Assembly (NCBI GenBank): GCA_024220525.1
Contig: JAMYWO010000087.1
Coordinates: 131,408 to 158,138 of the forward strand
Origin: Cochliopodium minus
Lineage: Eukaryota; Discosea; Himatismenida; Cochliopodiidae
Direction of reading: 5' to 3'
DNA: 26,731 nt
The notes under the pieces: model-generated
Database searches by the model: none
What the model was told of the DNA's origin: nothing
Seen by the model: the letters and a program-made list of their open reading frames with translations, nothing else
Part shown: positions 11,918-21,800 of the stretch, piece after piece
Position numbering within the stretch: position 1 is the stretch's first letter
Layout: the number at the start of each line of letters is the position of its first letter
Position numbers and translations under genes: made by a program

Positions 11918-12777
11918 ATTTTTTATTAGTTTATTAGTTTATTATTTTATTATTTATTATTTATTATTCATTTTTTTTATTTTTCATTTTATATTATTTT
12001 ATTTTTTATTTTTTATTTTTATTTTTATTTTTTATTTTTTATTTTATTTTTATTTTATTTTTTATTTTCTTTTCTTTTTCATATTATTTTATTAATTTAT
12101 TTAGAATGGTCCATCGATTGCAGAAAGTATAAAAGAAAATATTACTGAAAAATTGGAAATAATGATAAATGCTGGTGCTGATTTTTCTATTGTTGACAAA
12201 CTGAGCAACAGCCCATTTCATATGTTGTGTAACAAAAGAAATATTTATTTTTATTAATCAACAAATATTACTATTATAAAAATGAATTTTAGGCGAAAGT
12301 GGAAATGTGGAAATCATTAAAAAATTGAACATTACACCCGAAATGATGAATTCCTTCGATTTAAGAGTAATTTTTATTTTTTATTTTTAAATTTTATTAA
12401 TTTAATAATTATTATAATTTTTATTTTATTTTTTTATTTTTATTTTTTTTATTTTTATTATTATTGTTGTTTTTATTTTTTCATTTTTTTTTAGAACTTA
12501 AATAAAAAAAAACGAAATTTTAAATATTGTTCTTCATAATTTTTATTAAAAATTTTTTTAGGGATGGACACCTTTAATAATTTCAATAAAAAAAGAAGAT
12601 TTAGTCTTATTTGAGTATTTGTCAACCAAAACCTCCAATTTTGATTTTCCAGACAAAGAATCCAAAACACCTTTCCATCACTGTTTTGATTTTCTTACTG
12701 CAGTTGATAATCTTTTTGGTTCATGTGAACATAGCACAATTATACCCAATTTCAAAACTTCTCTTAAAATGATGTAA
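8233..12777 (+). CDS. F-box-like / leucine-rich repeat / ankyrin repeat protein
   Basis: Fourteen exons: 8233-8319, 8398-8586, 8663-8938, 9102-9744, 9918-10099, 10154-10196, 10258-10316, 10420-10657, 10813-10953, 11111-11404, 11636-11832, 12105-12228, 12293-12366, 12562-12777; phases agree and give 920 residues. Residues about 18-60 look like a weak F-box (FLFLNLLEIHEILIL...SENIWRKV). Residues 90-290 hold LRR-type segments (THLDLSYSD; NVRVLNLGN; LEILILNQS; LKVLDLSEKTF). From about 330 to the end come degenerate ankyrin repeats (GITPLMLAAFYNDFKLV; VNFLVENGANVNQ is replaced here by NFLVENGANVNQ; GVTPIHSAI; KYGRTPLHHF; GWTPLIISI). Such proteins often recruit substrates to SCF ubiquitin ligases, but no target is evident. 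Introns are T-rich on the sense strand. The final ATGATGTAA could instead be a donor (AT|GTAAAATATG), so the gene may continue toward the gap at 12907. Exon 4 is richer in C-ending codons than its neighbours. Confidence 0.7.
11859..12095. repeat. T-rich heptamer/hexamer satellite inside an intron
   Basis: Most of the intron 11833-12104 of the ankyrin gene is ATTTTTT and ATTTTT units with some TTATTA variants. Sense strand is T-rich, like the repeat at the window start when read on the STAT sense strand. Confidence 0.85.
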
Positions 12778-12835
12778 AATATGTTATTTTCTGGCCAAAT
12801 TATTTAATTTTTAAATCATTTTGTTTTTGTTTTTT

Positions 12836-12906
12836 ATTTTTTATTTATTTTTTATTTTTTATTTTTTATTTTTTATTTTTTATTTTTTATTTTTTATTTT
12901 TTATTT
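12836..12906. repeat. (ATTTTTT)n satellite ending at a sequence gap
   Basis: About ten heptamer units directly before the N at 12907. The junction falls inside the acceptor stem of the tRNA, which suggests that assembly was joined or broken here. Confidence 0.85.
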
Positions 12907-12976
12907 NACAATTAGTTAAATGGTATAATAGCTGCCTTCCAAGCAGTTGGCCCGGGTTCGATTCCCGGATTGTGCA
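12906..12976 (+). tRNA. tRNA-Gly (anticodon UCC)
   Basis: A cloverleaf folds well: D arm with TGG in the loop, anticodon stem GCTGC/GCAGT with loop CTTCCAA (anticodon TCC, glycine GGA codons), T arm CCGGG/CCCGG around TTCGATT, and 3' acceptor strand ATTGTGC with discriminator A. The 5' acceptor strand should be GCACAAT, but the sequence shows T, N, ACAAT; the first two bases are lost to the gap or to misassembly. A run of T follows at 12977, a pol III stop. No intron. Confidence 0.85.
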
Positions 12977-13199
12977 TTTTTTTTTGAGTTAAAATCAAAA
13001 AATTTTTTCTTTTATTGAAAATTTACTTCATAATTCTTTCATAAGTTTTATGAAGAATTTGGTTTTCATATCATCAATATAATTAACATATCCAATGATA
13101 TATTTATTTTATATCCCATCAATTGTTGGATATAGATGAAATTATTTTGGTAATCAAGCCTTTCAAATTTTTTTTAAAATAGATTGAATATAATTAAAA
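12977..13199. other. Intergenic region after tRNA-Gly
   Basis: About 220 bases of AT-rich DNA before the next start codon. Apart from the T run that should end the tRNA transcript I see nothing specific. Confidence 0.4.
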
Positions 13200-14055
13200 A
13201 TGAGAGTTGTTATTCTAATTTTTGTTTTATATTTTACTGTTATTAATGTATTATCGATAAAAAATTCTTTTATTTAAATGTCTAAACTTCCATTAATCCC
13301 AACAGGCAACATTATCAGGTTAAATTTTATAATTCTGAAATTTTAAAATGATTAAATCCAATTTCAAATTTCAGGATCTTGCTTTGGTGGTGGAAATTGG
13401 CAATTATCTTCATGTTGTAAAGGTGATTGTGCAGTTGAAGAATTGCCAGGTAATATTACTCAGAAAACCTCATTTTTCTACGGAGAACCATAATCAATTT
13501 TTCTTTCAAATAATAGAACAAAGCAGCATTAATGCAACTTGCAAAGTAAATGGTAATTTATGGTTTAAAGGAGCATTAGAAATAAAAGAGCATATTGGGC
13601 AAATATCACAAATGAATTACACTAACAGTGCCTATGGATGCACAAGTTTTTTTTTATGCATTTGTGCTCAACAAACATTATCGGGTAAGTATCCTCAATT
13701 CACATTTTGTGTTAGAAATTTCAAATTTAAAATTATAAAAGGACAAGTTTGTAACAATCCAACAGAATTTCCTGGATTGAAGTGTCCATTGACAGGAGGA
13801 AACAGATATTCGATTGAATACAATGGGGTTGGAAAAAATAATTTAAATATTAAAATAATTAACCCCAGATTCTCTCAATAGCCAAGTATTCCTTGCACAA
13901 AGTCTGATCCATGGACCTCTCAAGTAAGATTTACAGGTTTTATTGATGGTAAAAGTAGTTTGGTTACTTGTTGGGATTTGAAAGTTTGGCCAAATGGAAG
14001 AAGTGAGTTTGAACAAGAAAAGAAACCAATCATACCTATTTCTACATCCAAATAA
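13200..14055 (+). CDS. Secreted cysteine-rich protein, NPC2/ML-domain-like
   Basis: Six exons fit: 13200-13247, 13306-13318 (13 bases), 13375-13449, 13517-13684, 13742-13827 and 13882-14055; 187 residues. A hydrophobic signal peptide (MRVVILIFVLYFTVIN) is followed by a cysteine-rich part (GSCFGGGNWQLSSCCKGDC). The C-terminal half resembles NPC2/ML lipid-binding proteins: VCNN...LKCPLTGGNRYSIEY, then SQVRFTGFIDG and LVTCWDLKVW, equivalent to the CPI..., ..W-x-L-x-D and CWEI elements of NPC2. ML proteins bind sterols or other lipids in lysosomes or outside the cell. The N-terminal half is not typical for ML. The last intron (13828-13881) has a weak donor (GTTGGA) and ends in the in-frame TAG; if it is not an intron the protein would stop after FSQ. 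Family call is tentative. Confidence 0.5.
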
Positions 14056-14227
14056 TTGAAATAAAGCAAATGGAAAATATTTTTGAAAATAAATTTTGCT
14101 TTTCATAAAAATTCACCCCCTATTGTTTTAAATAATCAATGAATTTATTTGATGATTCAATCAATTCACAAATTGATACAATTGGAAAGGAAGAAATTAA
14201 AAAAAATAATTTTTTTAAAAAATTGAA

Positions 14228-15865
14228 ATGATTGAAGGGTTTCAAGGATGTTATACCGAGAATTTGGGGTTTGTTGATGGAAAGGGAAAAGGAATTAATA
14301 GATTTTGGTATGATGAAGTAAAAGGAGATTTGAAATTTGAAGAGAATGCTGTATATCAAATAAATAATCCCTCTTTTCTAATTTATTGCAAAGAAAATAA
14401 TTGTATGTACTCCACATCAGGTAAAATCAAATCCTAATTTCAAAAAATTATTTTAAAATTCATATTCATATTATTGATAAAGAAACAAATGATGGAGAAT
14501 TATATTCATTTTCGGTTGAGAAAGGAGAACTGAAATTATTAAATAAAGTGAAAACAGGTAAAAAAAATTCAAATTTTTGAAACCATCTGACCCTTATATT
14601 CTGATTAAAACTTGATTGAACAATGATAAATTTAAAAGGAGGAGATGCACCATGTCATGTATCTTTAAATTTCAATAAAAAACTGATATATGTTGCAAAT
14701 TACAACAATGCATCTGTTTCTGTCTATGCAATTGAAAAAGATGGATCAATAGGTCAATTATATCACTCTTTAAAATTCAATGAAAAAGGTAAAGGAAGAA
14801 ATATTCGAAGAAATTTAAATAATAAAAAGCAATAAAGGAACAAATGTTGATCCTTCAAGACAATTAGAAAGACATGCACATTTCATAATTGAAGATAAAT
14901 TCACTGAAGATATTTATGTAACAAAAAAGTTTTTTTTTAAAAAATATCTATTTACAATATTTTTCGAATTAGGTTGTTGATTTAGGTGGAGATTGTTTTT
15001 GTGTTTTTTCATTTGATTCTTTATCACACAAACTTGTACTCAAAAAAACTGTCAACACAGATCCAGGTTTGACAAATAAAAAAATTAATGTTTAAAAATT
15101 CAAAATAAAATAATGAAAATAATTTAATTTTAAATTTTTTTTTTTATGTTTTATTATTTTTTTTTTATTAATTTTTTTTTACATTTTTTTTAATATTGAA
15201 GGGATGGGACCTAGGTTTATTGATTACACAGAAGAGAACATATATTTGTTGGGGGAACTCAATTCTACCATTGAAGTCTACAAAAAGGATTTCACTCGCG
15301 TTCAAATTATCTCCACTCTTCCTTCTTCTCACAACAACTCTCTTAACGTAAATATTAAATCCTTTTTATTTTTTGTTTTTATTTTCAAATTTATTTTTTT
15401 TTGTTCTTATTTTTATTTTATTTATTTTTATTTTTAATTCTATTTATTTTTATTTTTATTTTTATATTTATTTTTTATCTTTTATCTTATTTATTATTTT
15501 TTCATTTTTTTTTTTTATTTTTTTTTTAAATTAAATTTTTTTAAAAAAAGAATCCTTCTCACATTAAAATATGGAACAACAAGTTTGTTTATTCTGCAAA
15601 CAGATTCCAAGACAGTATTGCCATATTTGAAATATCTAAAAGCAACAGTGAAGAAGAAAGAGGGAAACTTAAATTGTTAGGACATGAATTTTTCAAAGAA
15701 GAAAAAACTTGCAGATACTTTCATTTAACAGAAAATCATTTCATTGCTGGTTTGCAAGACTCTCATTCTGTCATTATTTATAATATTAATCCTGACACTG
15801 GTTTCCTTACTTTTTTATCAAAACATCATTCTCTTTCTCCAACCTGTTTCACTCTTGTTAAATGA
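14228..15865 (+). CDS. 6-phosphogluconolactonase, beta-propeller (YbhE/PF10282) type
   Basis: Seven exons: 14228-14420, 14483-14557, 14639-14788, 14838-14917, 14973-15066, 15202-15347 and 15551-15865; 350 residues, the usual size of this family. The enzyme hydrolyses 6-phosphogluconolactone to 6-phosphogluconate in the oxidative pentose phosphate pathway; relatives act on other lactones. Family landmarks occur in order: GCYTEN...GINRFWY at the start, NPSFL, GGDAPCHVSLNFNKKLIYVANYNNASVSVY, RQLERHAHFI (the conserved PHAH-type segment), VVDLGGDCFCVF, GMGPRFI, NPSHIKIWNNKFVYSANRFQDSIAIF, and KTCRYFHL...NHFIAGLQDSHSVIIYNINPDTG (last blade). No signal peptide, so cytosolic. Animals and yeast normally use the unrelated NagB-like 6PGL, so this is the bacterial/fungal type. 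AATAAA-type signals follow the stop at 15869. The invertase gene starts 86 bases downstream on the same strand. Confidence 0.85.
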
Positions 15866-15951
15866 TTTAATAAATAAATGTTTTTCCTCCGCAAAAAAAA
15901 AATTAAATTAATTTTCACAAGAAAAAAAAAAAAAAATTTGATATATTTCAA

Positions 15952-18468
15952 ATGATAAAACAATTATTCTTCCTCTTTTGTTTTATTTTGATATGCTTTT
16001 GTATAAATCAAAGGCCTGGTATAATATATAATTTTTTTCCAATAAAGAAAGCTAAAAATAGATAATCTCTTTCTGTTATCATCCAAAATTTAATTTTGAT
16101 GGCTTTTAAATAAATTAAGAATACCATGCCATGCCAGAAAAAAGTAAAAGAGTCATTTTAAATAATATTCAATAAATTTATAATTTACAAAAGACTGGAT
16201 CAATGACCCCAATGGCCCAAGTTTCTTGAATGGAAATTACCATTTATTCTATCAAGTAAATTTCAAAATTCACTTTTTAAAATTTAAATTCAATCAAATT
16301 TGAATTTGGAAGTACAATCCAAATGCAGCAGTATGGGTAAAAAAAAAAATCTCCTGATTGGAATTTTTAGAAAGAAATGATATTTAATAAAAAGGGAGAC
16401 ATGCATTGGGGACACATGGTAAAATTAAAATGATAAAATTATATCAATTTATTGTAAAATTCAATTAGATTAGTAAAGATATGGTATTTTGGAAAAGATT
16501 ACCAATAGCATTGTTTCCAGGTTTTTGAAAATTTTTTTTTTCTTTGATAATTTTGAAAAAAAAATCAATTATTAAATAGATCAAAGCTATGACAAGCAAG
16601 GATGTTTTAGTGGTTCAATAACTATTTTAAAATTTCAAGGAGATAAAGAAATTCCAGTAATCAGTTATACAGGTAAAAATGAAAAATAAGCGAATTTTTT
16701 TGTTTTTTGTTTTTTATTTTTATTGTATTTTTTATTTTTTATTTAGTAAATTTTTTAATAATGTACATTTTGGATTTTTTTATATATATTTTTCTTTTTA
16801 AAAAATTTTTTGTATTTTGCATTTTTAATAATTTTTTGTTTTTTTTTTATTTTTATTTTTTTTTGATAGGTCAAACATCAATAGAGACACAATGCATAGC
16901 TATACCTAAAAACATTTCAGATCCAGAATTAATAGAATGGCAAAAGTTTGACAAAAATCCACTCATCACACCTCCTCCCTCTGTGCAAAGTGGAAGTTTC
17001 AGAGATCCTACCACTGCATGGAAATCTCAAAATGGAAAATGGAACATGTTATTGGGTTCTTCATACAACAATAAAGGTTTTAAAAATTTTAATATTTCCT
17101 GTTTTTTTTTTGAATTTAACTTATTTTTTGAATTTTTTTTTTTTTTTAAGCTTCAATCCTGATTTACCAATCTGATGATTTTATTAAATGGAATTTTTTG
17201 AAGGTTTTTCTTACTGAAGAGTTTTTTGGGAATCAAGTCACAGAATGCCCAGACTTTTTCTACGAAGGATTATTTTTTGAAAATGGAACACAAGTCTCCA
17301 AGTAGCTTTTTATTTATTTTTAAATTTTATAAAAAATTTTTATTTTATTTTTTAAAAAACTAAATTATTTTTTATTTGAAAGTGATTTTAGGGTCTTAAA
17401 ATTTAGTAGTATGGTTTCTCGTCAAGACTATTTCTGTTTTGGAAAATATGATGACTCATCTTCTACATTCATTCCTTTGTGGAATTTTACTTTGTTAGAC
17501 TATGGTCACAATGTTTATGCTTCAAAATCTTTTTACGACTCGAAAAAAAATAGGAGAGTTTTTTTCAGTTGGATTTCTGAAGCAGATAGTAATGGTCAAA
17601 ATAGAGGATGGCAAGGTGAAATAAAAATGTTTTTTAAATATTTATTGTTTTAGACATGTCCAAATATTACAACTTTGTTAGAGGATATAAAATTTTTACT
17701 AACAAAATTTAAACTGTTGTAATATTTTTGGACATCTATTATTGTTTTTTTTTTAATTTAATTTATTTTATTTTACTTTTTTTTTTATATTTTATTTCTA
17801 AAATTTTGTTAGGTTTACAATCATTACCCAAACAAACTTCGATTGATTTAGAGGGAAAGAGAATAGTTTTGAATCCTATAGATGAATTGACACTCTTGAG
17901 GAACAGCAAAGTTTTTCAATTTTCCAACTATTCTTTTCCTGCTGACGTCCTCACTAACAAAGTTCTTCCTATTATTGGGAAACAGTTGGAAATAAGAACC
18001 AATTTTTCTGTTCCTAAATGTGTTTCTACAAACAATTGTTCTTTAAATTTTGGTAAATTTATTTGTTAAAAATTTCAATCATATTTGTTTTTTTAACTTT
18101 TTTTTAAAATAATAGGATTAAGAGTGAGAGAATCAAATGATACAAAATATTATACAGAAATTTCTTTTTCCCTACAAAAAAATAGTAATAACACAGTTTG
18201 GATTAATAGAGCTAATTCTGGAACAGATGGAGATAGTTTTCCAGAAGGAGGGCCAATTAATTTATTAGATGAAAGATATCTAGAAATAGTTGCTTTTGTA
18301 GATCATAGTGTAATTGAAGTATTCTTTCAGAGGGGATCTTGTGTCATTACCTCTAGGATTTATCCTTCCGATAATTTTGAATATGTTAGTATTTTTTCTG
18401 AAGGAAATGAACAAGTGTTTTTGCAAAACCTTTATTCTTGGAACTTAAAAAGTATTTGGAAAAATTAA
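15952..18468 (+). CDS. Secreted acid invertase / beta-fructofuranosidase (GH32)
   Basis: GH32 enzymes cleave terminal fructose from sucrose and fructans. Twelve exons: 15952-16018, 16120-16143, 16194-16255, 16313-16336, 16395-16418, 16469-16520, 16580-16672, 16870-17076, 17151-17301, 17392-17615, 17813-18052, 18116-18468; 506 residues. A signal peptide ([17 protein letters not shown]) starts the protein. Catalytic motifs are intact: nucleophile Asp35 in NWINDPNG, Asp161 in FRDP and acid/base Glu216 in TECPDFF. Plant-like segments are [50 protein letters not shown] and RGWQGLQSLP; the Pro after EC is the cell-wall invertase form. The beta-sandwich C-terminal module ends normally (EVFFQRG...ITSRIYP). 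Exons 2, 4 and 5 are each 24 bases and were found because they restore [10 protein letters not shown] and AVWGDMHWGH. Likely works outside the cell or in a lytic vacuole on plant sugar; donor lineage unresolved. Confidence 0.9.
17656..17735. repeat. Foldback (inverted repeat) element in invertase intron
   Basis: Left arm 17656-17681 (ATGTCCAAATATTACAAC then TTTGTTAG) pairs with right arm 17699-17735, whose reverse complement reads ATGTCCAAAAATATTACAAC, then a 9-base extra piece, then TTTGTTAG. The loop is about 17 bases. It lies wholly inside intron 17616-17812 and is the only non-repetitive block there. It may be a short non-autonomous DNA transposon remnant or a hairpin that draws the splice sites together. 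Confidence 0.7.
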
Positions 18469-18843
18469 AGTGAAAAAAAAAGTAATAAAAAAATATGTCG
18501 ATCACAGATTCGAACTGTGGTTTCCGGATTCATCCGAAGTACTAACCAACTATACTAATCGACCTTATTTTTTTAAGTTTGTAGATATAACAATTAGAAA
18601 TATAACTTTTCAAACAAACAATTCATTATTTTATAAAATGGATTAGAAACTAATTTCAAACAAATCAATGTGAATATAAAATCAATTCTGGAATCAAACC
18701 ATTTGAGAATGAATTTGAGATAATAATTGAAACAATCTTTCTGGCTTTAAAAACAATTCATTGACAAATTTTTATTTTTGTAGAAAAGAATTTAATGAAT
18801 TGCTTAATATGAAATGAGATTTGCTTTTTATTTTTGAAATGTT
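18469..18843. other. Intergenic region holding the tRNA-like gene
   Basis: Between the invertase stop and the lipid-transfer gene. AATAAA occurs at 18484, a likely poly(A) signal for the invertase. Apart from the minus-strand tRNA-like sequence at 18495-18564 the 280 bases to 18843 show no gene or repeat; they should hold the promoter of the next gene. Confidence 0.5.
18495..18564 (-). tRNA. tRNA-like gene with irregular anticodon arm (possibly GAA, Phe)
   Basis: Read on the minus strand: acceptor GGTCGAT/ATCGACA (six good pairs, first pair G-A), D arm GTAT/GTAC with loop AGTTGGTTA, T arm CACAG/CTGTG around TTCGAAT. The anticodon arm is TTCGG-ATGAAT-CCGGA with a 6-base loop, or TTCGG-ATGAATC-CGGAA with one G-G mismatch and anticodon GAA. 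The variable loop is also short (2-3 bases); total length about 70. A T7 run follows on the minus strand (18493-18487), a normal pol III stop. A and B boxes look intact. It is either a tRNA with a base missing in the sequence, or a decayed copy; overall it resembles the Asp/His/Glu class more than usual Phe. Confidence 0.6.
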
Positions 18844-18886
18844 GTGATTAGTTTTTTAAAAATATTGTTTGAGGATAAAAAAAAAA

Positions 18887-21800
18887 ATGGTAAATTAAAC
18901 TTTTCTTTATTTCAAAATTCACTTGCTAATGATATTCACAAAATAAAGTTTAGTATATTTGGTATAATCAAAAAAGGAGCCAATATAATTAAAGATACAT
19001 TGGATTATGGTAAAAGTGCAGCGGAAAATGTATGGAATATAACAAAAGAAGGAGCTGTATTAGGGATTGTGAATAATATATTGAAAGATTATTTGAGATA
19101 TGATTTGGAAATGGGACAATCCAAAACAGATGGAAACACAATAGAATTTCAAGGAACAGAAAAGATACCTTGGATAGAATTTGATGAACATACATTCAAT
19201 GAATATTTGACAGATACTCCTTTTCTCTTATTATCTTTCAAATTGAAGAAATTAAGAGCTCCTTTAGCCGAAATATTATCAAAAAATTTCCAATTCTCTG
19301 CAGAAGGAGCAGTGATTGTATTGACAACAAATAAAGAGGCAGATATAGAGGATTATAGAAAAAAAGAGAAAGATCTCTTCAAAAATAAAAAAAATTCACA
19401 AATAAAAGAGATGGATTTGGAATCTTCCTATTTGCCCGTAGATTATAATCAATCATATATAATGGATAGATCTGATAAGAAAGATCAAGATATAGAAGAA
19501 CAGGAAGAAGAGAAAGGGAATGAAGAAAACAAAGATACGAAAGCACTCAAACAAACATATAGGACGATGAGGGAACTATTGGTTACGATGGTGGCAAATC
19601 TCAACATAGAAGTTTCGAAACTGAAAATAATTTTGCACCACGAAGAAAGCATAATAGAAACTACCTTGGATTTTTGTAAACTTCAAAGAGCGGAGAATTT
19701 TTCTCAAAAAGATTCCAATCAGATCCAAAAAGAAATTGTTTTTCAAAACATAAAAGTATCGATGCTTCAAAACCCTCTTTTTTCCCAAATAATCAAAAAA
19801 CCCAATCTCACAAAAGAAGACACCAGATTCGAAGATTTGTTGAAAGAAATGGGAAGCGAAAAAACCCTCACCAACAAAATCTTTTCCTATCTCAACGAAA
19901 AGCCTTCTTCTTTTGACAGCTTGAAGATAGATGTTGTTTTAGGAGGGAAAATAGAGTTGGATGCTTCTTTAATGTACGGTGATCTCGATTTTTCTTTCAC
20001 CAAACAAGTCATTGATCTCCTCTCCCTCTTTTCCAAAGTTTTCAACACAGAAACTACCAATGATCTTTCTTCCTCTTCTACTTCTTTGACATCTTCTATT
20101 CCCGATTCTTCTTTCACTTCTTCTAATTCTTCTTTAAAAACCTCTTTAAATTCTTCTTTGAAAAACTCACCTCTCATTAAAAAGAAAGAAAAGAAGGAGG
20201 AAGGGGAGGATATTTCCAATTTTTCAATCATTGCTACTTCTCCTAAAATCAAAAAGCAAAAAGAGGTCCTCTCTCTTCATTTCAAGCTTAAAATTAGAAA
20301 GATCAAACTTTGCGCTGAAATCGAAAAAACGAAAGAACAGACCACCATTGCTCTTTTTGATTGTACAGGAATCCAATTCTCTTTTTCTAGTGATGTCAAA
20401 AACAATTCTTTTGCAAGCTTTTCTTTACAGAAAACCAGATTGTTGAGATCTCTTTACAAAAACGATATTAATGTGAATAAAAATAATAAAGAAATAAATG
20501 GAAACTCAAATAATATAAACTCCAAGAATAATTTAAATAATGATGATAATTTCATTTTGGAGAATCATCCTTTTGAATCAACAAACATTTTTGAAATGAC
20601 TCAGAACGAAAATTTGGAGAATAGGAAGGATATTTTCCAAATCAGAATGTATCCTCTCAATCAGGGAAACGCCATCGACATAAAGTTCAACTTTGAATAC
20701 AATCTCCAATTTGACATCCACATTCCATTCATCCAACAACTCAGCCATCTTTTTCTCTCCAAAGATAATAAAAATGAAAATATTAATAATGAGAATATCA
20801 AAAACATTGACGAAAATAAAAATGAAGAGAAAAGTGATATCGTTGTAAAATTTACATCCAAAAAAATATTTTTGAACATTGGATTTCCTTCTTTAGAGGG
20901 AATAGGAAATTTCAACATTTCTCTCACGGATATCGTCTTCATCTTGAATCCAGATCCCCTCCGGGTGTATCTAAACTTGTCTTCGTTTCTCATTAAAGAC
21001 GAGAAAGACTTGAGGATAGAAATGGCAGGAGAAAGCAACTCCAAAGATAAAAAAAACATTTTTTATTTTTCACTTTATTCTCCTCATTTAATGGAAAGAA
21101 AATCCACCATACCTGATCCTAATGACCTTAACAAAATGTTTGGAAGCAATTTTGAGAATGTAAAGATAAACAATGAGAAACTCGTGAATTGTGACATTGA
21201 TCACAATGGTGTAGCTTATATCTTTGGAAGTGACATAGAAGAGTTTAGATTGAAGAGATCGGATAAATTGGAAGAGTACAAAGAGAATTGTAACATGTTT
21301 GTTGACATTTTTTCTCCTCCTTTGTTGTTCAGCATTAACAAGAAGAAATTGCTTTCTTTGCTTGATCTTTCCAATAAATTGTCCCCTTCAAATCAAGAAA
21401 CAAAAAGAGAAGACATAAATAAAGAAGATAATAAAAATTCTTTCCCTCCTCCTCAGAAAACAATCGTCGTTTTTTCTTCTCCTTCTATCCAAGCGAAACT
21501 TACAGATGACATTTTCAACATTCCTTTTGTTTTGAACGTTTCCAAATTAAACTCTTTCTCTTGCCTCAATTACGACAAAAAAGATATCAATTTTGCTTTA
21601 TTGGATTATGATAAAGTAAACTTGATCATCAACCATCAAAATGTCAGCAAAGATAAAGAGATATTTCCTCTGATGTCCAGAATAAACGAGAACAGTGAGG
21701 ATTCCAATCTCATGATGCAAAAATGTCCCGCTGTTATCAATTTAGGAAAATGGACAAGCAGCCACAACGTTGTTGAAAAACAAACAAAAACTTTGAGCAA

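Noticed and set aside
13879-13881. In-frame TAG as a reassigned or read-through codon
   Set aside because: An intron ending exactly at this TAG keeps the frame, and other genes end with standard stops; no other in-frame TAG suggests a code change.
16337-16370. A 34-base intron in the invertase gene followed by exon KEMIFNKK
   Set aside because: Using the later AG at 16393-16394 gives AVWGDMHWGH, which fits the conserved family sequence much better.
18844-18948. N-terminal extension of the lipid-transfer protein in the open frame from 18844
   Set aside because: It lacks an ATG, and an ATG-GT...AG intron at 18887-18948 gives a clean start.
19887-20446. Antisense and shifted frames within the large lipid-transfer exon
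   Set aside because: They follow the Ser/Lys-rich composition of the real frame and have no recognisable domain.
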